A stretch of 34,793 nucleotides of DNA from Peptococcaceae bacterium BRH_c23. Lineage in GTDB: Bacteria > Bacillota_B > Desulfitobacteriia > Desulfitobacteriales > Desulfitobacteriaceae. Location of the stretch: contig LADV01000165.1 in NCBI GenBank assembly GCA_000961805.1, forward strand, positions 1-34,793, given 5' to 3'. A program made the position numbers and the translations under genes. Positions 23,580 to 31,385 of this stretch are shown here, one piece after another; the stretch's first letter is position 1; the number at the start of each line of letters is the position of its first letter. The notes below the pieces were generated by a model that did no database searches, was not told where the DNA came from, and saw only the letters and a list, made by a program, of their open reading frames with translations.

Positions 23580-24313
23580 ATACAACCTGGGGAAAATTCT
23601 ATGGAGTCGGGGTCGGTCCCGGTGATCCTCGGCTCTTGACTTTGCAAGCCGTTGATGTCCTACAATCAGTGGATTTGGTAGCTATCCCCAAATCCAAGCT
23701 CGATCGAGAAAGTGTGGCCTGGGATATTGCCAAAATTCATTGTCCAACTAATGTCCGACTTGTCGAACTCGAAATGCCTATGACTTCGGATCAGCAGGTT
23801 TTAACAAAGGCTTGGCAAGATGGAGCACAAACCCTCCTAGTTGAACTGAAACAGGGTAAATCCGTTGCCTTTATCACGCTGGGAGATCCTTCCCTTTATA
23901 GTACTTACAGCTACCTACTTAACATCCTTCAGGAGGAATTACCACAGGAATGTGTTATCACAGTGCCAGGCATTACGGCTATGTCCGCGGCGGCAGCCAA
24001 GATTAACTTGCCTCTTGCTACTGGGGATGAGCCTCTTCTAATCTTGCCAAGTACCGAAGATGTTGGAGAATTTCTTAATTTCCCCAATTTAGTCTTAATG
24101 AAAGTCTCCCGCAGGCTTCCTGAGATTTTAACGCTTCTGAAAGAGCGCGAGAGAAAAGCGGTCTTGTTAACTCGCCTTGGACAATCCGGAGAGAAAATCC
24201 GCTGGGAACCTAAACCAGAGGATTTCACTGCCGACAAAATCGATTATCTTAGTTTGTTACTCGTGAAAAAAGACTTATTGGGGAGGGGAAACAGTGAGCC
24301 AGAAAAGAACTAA
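23576..24313 (+). CDS. cbiL: Cobalt-precorrin-2 C20-methyltransferase CbiL
   Basis: A 245-residue SAM-dependent tetrapyrrole methylase that adds the C20 methyl group to cobalt-precorrin-2, the first step specific for the cobalamin branch. Motifs are FYGVGVGPGDPRLLTLQA at the N-terminus, FITLGDPSLYSTYSYL and VPGITAMSAAAAKINLPLA. The ATG at 23576 sits in an ATGA overlap with cbiET; the frame is open about 80 bases earlier but that is inside cbiET. The AGDP/LGDP form of the SAM motif and the LYSTY string are typical for CbiL/CobI rather than other methylases in this cluster. Confidence 0.93.
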   Translation: MNTTWGKFYGVGVGPGDPRLLTLQAVDVLQSVDLVAIPKSKLDRESVAWDIAKIHCPTNVRLVELEMPMTSDQQVLTKAWQDGAQTLLVELKQGKSVAFITLGDPSLYSTYSYLLNILQEELPQECVITVPGITAMSAAAAKINLPLATGDEPLLILPSTEDVGEFLNFPNLVLMKVSRRLPEILTLLKERERKAVLLTRLGQSGEKIRWEPKPEDFTADKIDYLSLLLVKKDLLGRGNSEPEKN

Positions 24314-25082
24314 GGGTAAAGTTATCTTCGTCGGTGCTGGTCCAGGGGATCCTGAGCTGATCACGATCAAAGGCTCTCGGGCGCTGGAAAGAGCGGATCG
24401 CGTGATTTATGCCGGGTCTTTAGTTAACCCGGAATTACTTGGCATTTGTCGTCCCGGTACCCCGTTTCATGATAGCGCCCACCTTACACTGGAAGAAGTG
24501 GTCGCTCTAATGTTCAAGGGAACCCAAAGCGGAGAAACCATCGTCCGACTCCATACAGGAGATCCCAGTATGTATGGAGCTATAAAGGAACAATTTGAAC
24601 ATTTAGATAAACAGGAAATACCGTATTCTGTTATTCCGGGGGTCAGTTCGGTGTTTGCAGCAGCCGCAGCAGTTAAACGGGAATTTACACTGCCGGAAAT
24701 TAGCCAGACCTTGATACTCACCCGCTTAGCCGGACGCACTCCCGTTCCAGAACGTGAAGCACTTGCCAAATTAGCGCAACATCAAGCCAGTATGGCGATT
24801 TTCTTAAGTGTTCAGGATATGGGATCCGTCGTCCAAGCCTTATTGGAGGGTGGTTATCCGGCCTCCACCCCTATTGCTGTGGTCGCAAAAGCAAGTTGGC
24901 CGGATGAAGAGGTTCTGCTGGGAACCTTAGAAACCATCGTGGAAAAAGTTAAAGATGCAGGAATTCGTAAACAGGCTCAAATTCTTGTCGGGGACTTCTT
25001 AGATCCGGCCAAGGGGTACGCCCGTTCCAAACTCTATGACCCGACCTTTACGCACGAATATAGGCAAGGGACAGAAAAGTGA
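24294..25082 (+). CDS. cbiF: Cobalt-precorrin-4 C11-methyltransferase CbiF
   Basis: A 262-residue SAM-dependent methylase that adds the C11 methyl group to cobalt-precorrin-4. Motifs are VIFVGAGPGDPELITIKG, VIYAGSLVNPELL, RLHTGDPSMYGAIKEQ and PGVSSVFAAAAAVKREFTLP, the last two distinctive for CbiF/CobM. The GTG at 24294 lies 20 bases before the cbiL stop, behind GGGGAGGGGAAAC, so the two genes overlap. The end overlaps cbiG as GTGA. Confidence 0.95.
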   Translation: MSQKRTKGKVIFVGAGPGDPELITIKGSRALERADRVIYAGSLVNPELLGICRPGTPFHDSAHLTLEEVVALMFKGTQSGETIVRLHTGDPSMYGAIKEQFEHLDKQEIPYSVIPGVSSVFAAAAAVKREFTLPEISQTLILTRLAGRTPVPEREALAKLAQHQASMAIFLSVQDMGSVVQALLEGGYPASTPIAVVAKASWPDEEVLLGTLETIVEKVKDAGIRKQAQILVGDFLDPAKGYARSKLYDPTFTHEYRQGTEK

Positions 25083-26203
25083 ACATAAATGTAGGCCAAG
25101 ACGTGGATGTAAAAACGAAAATTGCGCTTGTGTCTTTAACGGACCGAGGGTTGGACACGATCCAACGTATTGGAGAAGGGCTTCCGAATACCGTCCTTCA
25201 AAAAGTCTATATTCATGAGAAAGTGCTCGGTCAAACTAAGAATCAGGGTGAAGCACAAAAACATGAGCTGCAACTGCAGATCTTTACTCGTTTGAGGGAT
25301 ATTGTCCCGAGACTGTGGCAAGAGTATTCGGTGTTGATCTTTGTCATGGCGACAGGAATTGTTGTACGTCAAATTGCCTCTTTAATAGAAGGAAAAGATC
25401 GAGATCCTGCTGTGCTTGTCTTAGACGAAGCAGGGAAATTCGTGATTCCTCTGCTTTCTGGCCATTTAGGTGGCGCAAACGCTTGGGCCCATCAGATCTC
25501 TGCACAACTTGGAGCATTGCCCGTTATTACGACAGCTACGGATGTAAGGGGAATGGTGGCGCCTGACGAATACGCTCGCAGGTATGGCTGGAAAGTAGAA
25601 CCTATCGATCATTTGCCAGCGGTCAACCGCTTGCTCTTAGAACAAAATCGTCTCAATGTCTGGGCAAGTTATCCTTTGAAATCTGAGCACCATACCTGGG
25701 TAAGTGATCCCCATTATCATTTCTTGTCCGAAAAGGAAAAAGATCAAGCAAATGTTATAATCGATGCTTTTCCACATTCAAGCCTTAAGGTGGATTGCCT
25801 GTATTTAGTCCCACCCATTTTAAGTGTTGGGGTGGGGTGCCGTCGCGGGGTTTCTAGCGAAGTTATTTTAGAGAGAATCAGGACGTCAGTAGAACAGCTC
25901 GGAGCCTCCCTGAAGGCCATCTCAGGAATTTATAGCGTTGATCTGAAATCTGACGAAGTGGGTCTGATTGAAGCGGCTAAATACCTCAGAGTTCCGTTTC
26001 AAACCTACCGAGCAGATGAACTACAAGCGGTTAATCTTCAAGAACAGTTAAGTCGATCAAACTTTGTAAGGGAAAAGATAGGAGTGGACGGTGTATGCGA
26101 AGCAGCGAGTTTACTGGGAGCCAAAAGGGGACGGCTGGTTCTGCCCAAGACCAAGGGGCAGGGGGTCACAGTGGCGATCAGCATAGAAAACTTTTTGTCG
26201 TAG
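25079..26203 (+). CDS. cbiG: Cobalt-precorrin-5A hydrolase CbiG
   Basis: A 374-residue CbiG, which opens the delta-lactone of cobalt-precorrin-5A and releases acetaldehyde, the step that lets the anaerobic pathway contract the ring without oxygen. The order is the N-terminal domain with VFVMATGIVVRQIAS-like IFVMATGIVVRQIASLI, DPAVLVLDEAGKFVIPLLSG and LGGANAWAHQIS, a variable middle part, and the C-terminal domain with LSVGVGCRRGVSSEVI and the final ATP/SAM-free fold. The GTG at 25079 overlaps the cbiF stop. The last 109 bases also code, in another frame, for the start of cbiH. Confidence 0.94.
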   Translation: MNINVGQDVDVKTKIALVSLTDRGLDTIQRIGEGLPNTVLQKVYIHEKVLGQTKNQGEAQKHELQLQIFTRLRDIVPRLWQEYSVLIFVMATGIVVRQIASLIEGKDRDPAVLVLDEAGKFVIPLLSGHLGGANAWAHQISAQLGALPVITTATDVRGMVAPDEYARRYGWKVEPIDHLPAVNRLLLEQNRLNVWASYPLKSEHHTWVSDPHYHFLSEKEKDQANVIIDAFPHSSLKVDCLYLVPPILSVGVGCRRGVSSEVILERIRTSVEQLGASLKAISGIYSVDLKSDEVGLIEAAKYLRVPFQTYRADELQAVNLQEQLSRSNFVREKIGVDGVCEAASLLGAKRGRLVLPKTKGQGVTVAISIENFLS

Positions 26204-26919
26204 GCCTCGGGCCGGGGGACCAAGACCATATGACAACACGGGTTCAGTCGGTATTAAATGAGGTTGAATTTATCGTGGGCTATAAAACCTATATCGACCT
26301 GATTCGGCCGTTTATAACCCATCAACAAATTGTTGCAACTGGGATGCGTCAAGAAATTGATCGCTGTCGAGAAGCCATTCGTTTGGCGGCAGAAGGACAC
26401 CGAGTCGCCGTCGTAAGCAGTGGGGATGCCGGAGTTTACGGCATGGCTGGGATTATTATCGAGTGTCTGGAACAAGAAGACCTCCTCGATCTACCCCTGG
26501 AAATCATTCCTGGAGTGACGGCAGCCTCTGCAGCAGCTTCCATGTTAGGTGCTCCCTTAATGCATGATTTTGCAGTGGTTAGTTTAAGTGATCTTTTAAC
26601 GCCTTGGGAAGTCATCGAGAAACGAGTGCGCTTAGCCGCCGAAGGTGATTTTATCTTTGCCCTTTATAACCCGAAAAGTAACGGTCGTCCACAACACATA
26701 GAGACCGTACGGGAGATTATCCTCCGCTATCGTCATCCTGAGACTCCTGTAGGACTGGTTCGTGAGGCTTTACGTGGGGATGAATCGAGCGTGCTGATTA
26801 CCACCTTGGGGGAATTCACCAAGCACCCCATCGACATGCTCACGACGGTGATTATAGGTAACTCTCAAACCCGAATCGTTGGCCCCTATATGGTGACTCC
26901 TCGAGGATACAAACTGTGA
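26095..26919 (+). CDS. cbiH: Cobalt-precorrin-3B C17-methyltransferase CbiH
   Basis: A 274-residue SAM-dependent methylase that methylates C17 and contracts the ring. Core motifs are KLFVVGLGPGDQDHMT, VVSSGDAGVYGMAGI and IPGVTAASAAASMLGAPL, plus FALYNPKSNGRPQH. The family core begins at residue 33; the only in-frame start is the ATG at 26095, behind AGGAG at about eleven bases, which adds ~32 Gly/Ser/Gln-rich residues of no family likeness and overlaps cbiG by 109 bases. No ATG, GTG or TTG occurs in frame nearer to the core. Use of a non-standard start closer to 26190 is the alternative. Confidence 0.92.
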   Translation: MRSSEFTGSQKGTAGSAQDQGAGGHSGDQHRKLFVVGLGPGDQDHMTTRVQSVLNEVEFIVGYKTYIDLIRPFITHQQIVATGMRQEIDRCREAIRLAAEGHRVAVVSSGDAGVYGMAGIIIECLEQEDLLDLPLEIIPGVTAASAAASMLGAPLMHDFAVVSLSDLLTPWEVIEKRVRLAAEGDFIFALYNPKSNGRPQHIETVREIILRYRHPETPVGLVREALRGDESSVLITTLGEFTKHPIDMLTTVIIGNSQTRIVGPYMVTPRGYKL

Positions 26920-27683
26920 GGCTTTTGGTCCTAGCAGGAACAGAGGATGGGCGAGAGCTAGCGGATGCCCTGATGCAGAGGGGACATGATGTTTTGGTCT
27001 CCACTCTGACCGCCTATGGCGCAGATTTGGCACAAGAACAAGGGCTGCCAGCTCGCTCGGGAGCGATGGATGCAGAAATCCTCACTGATCTTCTCCAAGC
27101 TAATTCCTTTTCAGCTCTGGTGGATGCTACTCATCCCTACGCGGTACGGGTGAAAGAAATGGCCAAAACCGTCTGCGCAGAGCTAGCCCTACCTTACCTC
27201 CGCTGGGAGCGCTCAGCACTGGAGCTAGCCGCTCATCCCCTTATTCATTGGGCAGAGGGCCTACCGGCCGCAGTACAAATGGCAACGAAGTTAGGACAAC
27301 GTATTCTGCTCACCACCGGAAGTAATGGGTTGCCTGAATGGGTAGCTCATCCTTCAATGAATGACAAAATGCTCTATATTCGCGTGCTCCCTACGTCTGA
27401 GGTGTTAGCGCGTTGTGAATCCTTAGGCTTTAAACCCAATCAAATTATTGCTGCTCAGGGTCCATTTTCCCAAGCTTGGGATGAAGCCATGTTTAAGCAA
27501 TTAAAGATCGAGGTGGTGGTAGCCAAAGAAAGTGGAAAAGTTGGCGGAACCCTCGAAAAAGTACAGGCGTGTCTCAGCTTAAACCTTCCCTTGGTGATTC
27601 TAAAACGACCCGTTGTCGAAATGGATTCAAAACGTTGTACAGTGACCCAATTTATTAAACAATTGGAGGAAACGATACCATGA
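26916..27683 (+). CDS. cbiJ: Precorrin-6A reductase (CbiJ/CobK)
   Basis: A 255-residue reductase that uses NADH/NADPH to reduce (cobalt-)precorrin-6A to 6B. Motifs are LLVLAGTEDGRELADAL at the N-terminus, the family string LVDATHPYAVRVKEMA, LPYLRWERSALE, and ILLTTGSNGLPEW with late VVVAKESGKVGG. The GTG at 26916 overlaps the cbiH stop. Length and motif order match CobK/CbiJ well. Confidence 0.93.
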   Translation: MRLLVLAGTEDGRELADALMQRGHDVLVSTLTAYGADLAQEQGLPARSGAMDAEILTDLLQANSFSALVDATHPYAVRVKEMAKTVCAELALPYLRWERSALELAAHPLIHWAEGLPAAVQMATKLGQRILLTTGSNGLPEWVAHPSMNDKMLYIRVLPTSEVLARCESLGFKPNQIIAAQGPFSQAWDEAMFKQLKIEVVVAKESGKVGGTLEKVQACLSLNLPLVILKRPVVEMDSKRCTVTQFIKQLEETIP

Positions 27684-28048
27684 AATCAGAACTAATTCTT
27701 TTAGGACACGGTAGCCGCCGTGCCGAGGCTAATCAAGGACTTTTAGTGGTCGCCGAAAAAGTAAGTCGCTTAATGGAACAACCGGTAACTCCTGCCTATA
27801 TGGCTCATGATCACCCGAGCCTTCCCGAAGCGGTAGAAGCCAAAATTAAAGCTGGCGCATCTAGTATTGTTGTCATGCCGCTCTTTCTCTTCCGCGGAGT
27901 CCATGTGACGGTGGATATCCATGAAGAATTACGAGAAATTCGGGAACAGAATCCGAAGGTGGAGATTGTCTTTACCAAAGAACTGGGAGCTGATGACGGG
28001 ATTGCGAATTTGGCCAGTCTGCGCATCAAGGAGGCTTTAGCTGAATGA
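27680..28048 (+). CDS. cbiX: Short sirohydrochlorin cobaltochelatase CbiX
   Basis: A 122-residue protein of the small (CbiXS) chelatase class, which works as a homodimer and puts Co2+ into sirohydrochlorin (and may insert nickel in related proteins). The catalytic and metal-binding histidines are His10 in LLGHGSRR and His75 in FRGVHVTVDIHEEL. The ATG at 27680 overlaps the cbiJ stop (ATGA) behind TTGGAGGAAACG. It is the first-step enzyme of the pathway though placed mid-operon; no CbiK is present. There is no His-rich tail as seen in some CbiX. Confidence 0.92.
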   Translation: MKSELILLGHGSRRAEANQGLLVVAEKVSRLMEQPVTPAYMAHDHPSLPEAVEAKIKAGASSIVVMPLFLFRGVHVTVDIHEELREIREQNPKVEIVFTKELGADDGIANLASLRIKEALAE

Positions 28049-28683
28049 CAACCGCCTTCATTTTAGACCCGAGTCAAATCGAAGTAGAAAGCATGCGGAT
28101 TATTCGCGCTGGACTAACCCGTCCCTGGCTAGAAGCTGACTTTCCAGTGGTAGAACGGATAATTCATACAACTGGAGATCCTTCCTTAGAATCGGCCATT
28201 GCGATTCATCCGGAAGCGATCGCCTGCGGGCTAAAGGCTCTACAAGAAGGTGCCAACGTGATTACGGACGTTGAGATGGTTCGAGCAGGGATTTCCAAAG
28301 AAAAACTCAAATCCTTGGGTGGGACAGTGGAATGCTTCTTAAATTCTTCCGGTGTTCCCGAACAAGCCAAAGCATGGGGCATCACACGCTCAATGACGGC
28401 TTTTCGTATGAATGCCGAGGGTCTGCGCGGCTCAATCGTGGCGATTGGCAACGCTCCAACGGCTCTCATCGAAGTCTTGCGTTTAGCTGAGAATCCGGAG
28501 ACCCGCCCTGCTTTGATCGTCGGAATTCCCGTGGGTTTTATCGGAGCAAAAGAGTCTAAGGATTTACTTTGGGAGCACCAAGAGTTCCCTTCGATTACAG
28601 TCCTCGGGACGCGAGGAGGAAGTCCCATCGCTGCAACAGTAATTAACGCCTTAATTTATACAGTTTTAAAACAGCTTAAATAA
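28045..28683 (+). CDS. cbiC: Cobalt-precorrin-8 methylmutase CbiC
   Basis: A 212-residue methylmutase that moves the C11 methyl group to C12 to give cobyrinic acid. The catalytic histidine is His41 in RIIHTTGDPS; other conserved strings are ANVITDVEMVRAGI, ITRSMTAFR, AIGNAPTALIEVL and PVGFIGAKESKDLL followed by TRGGSPIAATVINAL. The ATG overlaps the cbiX stop. The 39 bases to cobQ hold an AGAGGG site but no terminator, so transcription probably goes on. Confidence 0.95.
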   Translation: MTTAFILDPSQIEVESMRIIRAGLTRPWLEADFPVVERIIHTTGDPSLESAIAIHPEAIACGLKALQEGANVITDVEMVRAGISKEKLKSLGGTVECFLNSSGVPEQAKAWGITRSMTAFRMNAEGLRGSIVAIGNAPTALIEVLRLAENPETRPALIVGIPVGFIGAKESKDLLWEHQEFPSITVLGTRGGSPIAATVINALIYTVLKQLK

Positions 28684-28722
28684 GCTCAAAAAGCACCGCT
28701 TAAGAAAAAGAGGGTGAAAATA

Positions 28723-30258
28723 ATGTCTTCAAATCATCAATCAACAGCCAAACTTATGATCCAGGGGACCTCTTCAAGCGTTGGAAAGAGCGTTTTGGCT
28801 GCTGCATTTTGCCGAATTTTTTATCAAGAAGGCTACCATGTAAGTCCGTTTAAAGCACAGAATATGGCGCTTAATTCCTTTGTGACCACAGCAGGCGGAG
28901 AGATGGGGAGAGCTCAAGTGGTTCAGGCCCAAGCTGCTGGAGTCGAACCAGAGGTACGAATGAACCCAATTTTACTTAAACCCAGTGGGCCAACCGGCTC
29001 TCAAGTCGTTATTATGGGCAAGTCTCAGGGGAATGTGACAGCTCTGCGTTACCATGGGGAATATCAACGTATGACTTGGCCTTATGTGACTGAGGCACTC
29101 CACGGCTTGCTCAAGGACTATGAAATCGTAGTGATTGAAGGAGCAGGAAGTCCGGCTGAAGTCAATCTTAAATCCAACGATATTGTTAATATGCGGGTTG
29201 CCATGGAGGCCAATTCACCGATCTTACTCGTAGCAGATATTGACCGTGGTGGAGCCTTAGCAGCCGTTGTAGGAACCTTGGAATTAGTGGAACCTGAAGA
29301 ACGAGCCATGATCAAAGGGATTATCTTTAATAAGTTTCGAGGGGAAATTAAGCTTCTTCAGCCTGCCTTAGACTTCATCGAAGAAAAAACAGGAATCCCA
29401 GTAGTCGGAGTTGTTCCTTATTTCAAGATCCGTATTCCAGATGAAGATTCCGTAGCTTTGAACGAAGCAGACGAAAAACCCTCGGTTTCTCTAGCAGACC
29501 AATTGGACGTGGCAGTCATTCGTTTACCCTACATTTCTAATTTTACAGACTTTGATGCGCTTCAGGATGAACCCGATGTTGCGGTGCGCTATGTTACTGA
29601 CCCTGCGAATTTGGGAAAACCAGATCTCCTCATCATTCCCGGCAGCAAAAACACTCTCGCTGACTTGCATTTTCTTCATGAGAGCGGCTTAGGGACTCTC
29701 ATTCATAAGCTTGATGAAAAAGAGGTTCCTGTCATCGGGATTTGTGGTGGCTATCAAATGATGGGACGCTTAGTGAAGGATCCGCTGCATACAGAGTCCG
29801 AGCTGGAAGAGGTCTCAGGGCTTGGCATTTTACCGATGGTGACAGAATTCTATCCTCAGAAACATACCGTTCAGAGTAAGGGGACCATCCTGGCGGAGCA
29901 AGGCTTCTTGAAAGCCTGTACTGGTGATACAGTGGTTGGTTACGAGATCCATATGGGTCGAACCACCATGGATGAGGGGCATACTCCACTGTTCAATTTG
30001 ACTTCGAATGGAGAGTCCAATCTCGATGGTTTGCAGGTAGGAAATGCTTATGGTACCTATTTACATGGAATTTTCGATAATGACAGCTTGCGGACATCCC
30101 TTTTAAACTGGCTATGGCAGCGCAGAGGGTCTGCGCGGACCGTAGAAGCGTCACTTTCTCAAGCAGCGCTTCGTGAATTAGCGTTTAATGAGTTGGCCGA
30201 TTTAGTTCGGCAAAATGTGGATATGGAACGGATTCGAGACATTATGGGCTTAACTTAA
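28723..30258 (+). CDS. cbiP: Cobyric acid synthase CbiP/CobQ
   Basis: A ~511-residue glutamine-dependent amidotransferase that amidates the b, d, e and g side chains of adenosylcobyrinic a,c-diamide. It has the dethiobiotin-synthetase-like ATP domain (MIQGTSSSVGKSVLAAAFCR, PFKAQNMALNSFVT, VIEGAGSPAEVNL) and a class I glutaminase domain with the Cys in VIGICGGYQMMG and the His in GTYLHGIFD. The ATG at 28723 is preferred (AGAGGG eight bases before); a GTG at 28714 lies in the site itself. Intact and of normal length. Confidence 0.95.
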   Translation: MSSNHQSTAKLMIQGTSSSVGKSVLAAAFCRIFYQEGYHVSPFKAQNMALNSFVTTAGGEMGRAQVVQAQAAGVEPEVRMNPILLKPSGPTGSQVVIMGKSQGNVTALRYHGEYQRMTWPYVTEALHGLLKDYEIVVIEGAGSPAEVNLKSNDIVNMRVAMEANSPILLVADIDRGGALAAVVGTLELVEPEERAMIKGIIFNKFRGEIKLLQPALDFIEEKTGIPVVGVVPYFKIRIPDEDSVALNEADEKPSVSLADQLDVAVIRLPYISNFTDFDALQDEPDVAVRYVTDPANLGKPDLLIIPGSKNTLADLHFLHESGLGTLIHKLDEKEVPVIGICGGYQMMGRLVKDPLHTESELEEVSGLGILPMVTEFYPQKHTVQSKGTILAEQGFLKACTGDTVVGYEIHMGRTTMDEGHTPLFNLTSNGESNLDGLQVGNAYGTYLHGIFDNDSLRTSLLNWLWQRRGSARTVEASLSQAALRELAFNELADLVRQNVDMERIRDIMGLT

Positions 30259-30262
30259 AATT

Positions 30263-31234
30263 ATGGAAACATTGAGTATCGTTTCAGCGCTTCTTCCCAT
30301 CGCTGTTCTGTTTGGATTTATACTTGATCAGGTTATTGGAGATCCACGCAGTTGGCCCCATCCAGTCGTAGGAATAGGGAACCTGATTGCCTATCTGGAG
30401 CGCCAGCTCAATCTAGGAACTCCCCAGCTGCGACGCCGCAACGGGGTCCTGCTAACGATCCTTGTAGTAGGGGGAAGTTATCTGCTTACCTGGGCTGCAG
30501 TATTGGCAGCGAAGACACTGCATCCCTTGCTGGGTTTTGGGTTAACCACTTATTTTATTTTCACAACCTTAGCTAGTAAATCCCTCTTAGATGCTGGACA
30601 AAGTGTCCTAGTTCCTTTGCTAAAAGGGGACTTGACTGAGGCTCGCACACGGCTTTCTTGGTTGGTTAGCCGTGACACTAGCAATCTTTCCGAAGGTGAG
30701 CTTGCTAGAGGAACCGTTGAGACCCTGGCCGAAAACTTCGTTGATGGGATTTTGTCCCCGCTTTTTTACGCCGCTCTCGGAGGAGCGCCCTTAGCGATGG
30801 CCTTTAAAGCGGTCAGCACTTTGGATTCTATGGTCGGCTATAGGAACGAGCGCTATGAAGAGTTTGGCTGGTTCTCGGCTCGCACAGATGATTGGGCGAA
30901 TTACCTACCCGCGCGCTTATCTGTTCCGATCTTACTGCTCGCAGGTTGGTTCAGAGGAATGTCAGTGGGTCACGCCTACCGAATGTGGAAGCGAGATGCC
31001 TCAGGTCATCCTAGTCCCAACGGAGGGAATCCGGAAAGTGTGGTTGCTGGATTACTTGGCATTCGGCTTGGTGGCATCAATATCTATCATGGTCGGACCC
31101 ACCACCGGGCAGAGATGGGGGATGCCCTTCATCCAGTAGGAGCCACAGACATTGCCCGCTGTCGTCAACTGGTTCAAACGGCGACCTGGTTATCCCTTCT
31201 GCCTGCCCTTGTAATAGCTTACTTAATGATTTAA
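30263..31234 (+). CDS. cbiB: Adenosylcobinamide-phosphate synthase CbiB
   Basis: A 323-residue integral membrane protein that attaches aminopropanol (phosphate) to adenosylcobyric acid. Motifs are FILDQVIGDPRSWPHPV, LVSRDTSNLSEGEL with GTVETLAENFVDGILSPL, STLDSMVGYRNERYEEFGW and GHPSPNGGNPESVVAG; several hydrophobic segments run between them. It starts four bases after the cobQ stop with only a weak ribosome site, so it probably relies on coupling. In this pathway its aminopropanol substrate traces back to threonine phosphorylated by the PduX-like kinase at the end of the cluster. Confidence 0.95.
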   Translation: METLSIVSALLPIAVLFGFILDQVIGDPRSWPHPVVGIGNLIAYLERQLNLGTPQLRRRNGVLLTILVVGGSYLLTWAAVLAAKTLHPLLGFGLTTYFIFTTLASKSLLDAGQSVLVPLLKGDLTEARTRLSWLVSRDTSNLSEGELARGTVETLAENFVDGILSPLFYAALGGAPLAMAFKAVSTLDSMVGYRNERYEEFGWFSARTDDWANYLPARLSVPILLLAGWFRGMSVGHAYRMWKRDASGHPSPNGGNPESVVAGLLGIRLGGINIYHGRTHHRAEMGDALHPVGATDIARCRQLVQTATWLSLLPALVIAYLMI

Positions 31235-31330
31235 CCAAGTGACCCCCACTTAATCATCGAGCGACGGGTTCGCCTTTTAGCTAGGCTCAAAGTTTATTTT
31301 GAGGCGCGAATAGATTATTCGCTTCACAAA

Positions 31331-31365
31331 CTCGAATTTCGAACGACGAACCTCGAACCACGAAT
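31331..31365 (+). repeat. Five tandem 7-bp imperfect repeats (nnCGAAy)
   Basis: The units CTCGAAT, TTCGAAC, GACGAAC, CTCGAAC and CACGAAT follow each other without gap. They lie in the only sizeable gap (151 bases) of the late cbi operon, 21 bp before cbiA. The phase is constant. The function is unknown; such tracts may be slippage products or protein sites. Confidence 0.65.
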
Positions 31366-31385
31366 TATCGATAAGGAGATACAGC

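Noticed and set aside
31331..31365. CRISPR-like array
   Set aside because: Units are only 7 bp with no spacers.
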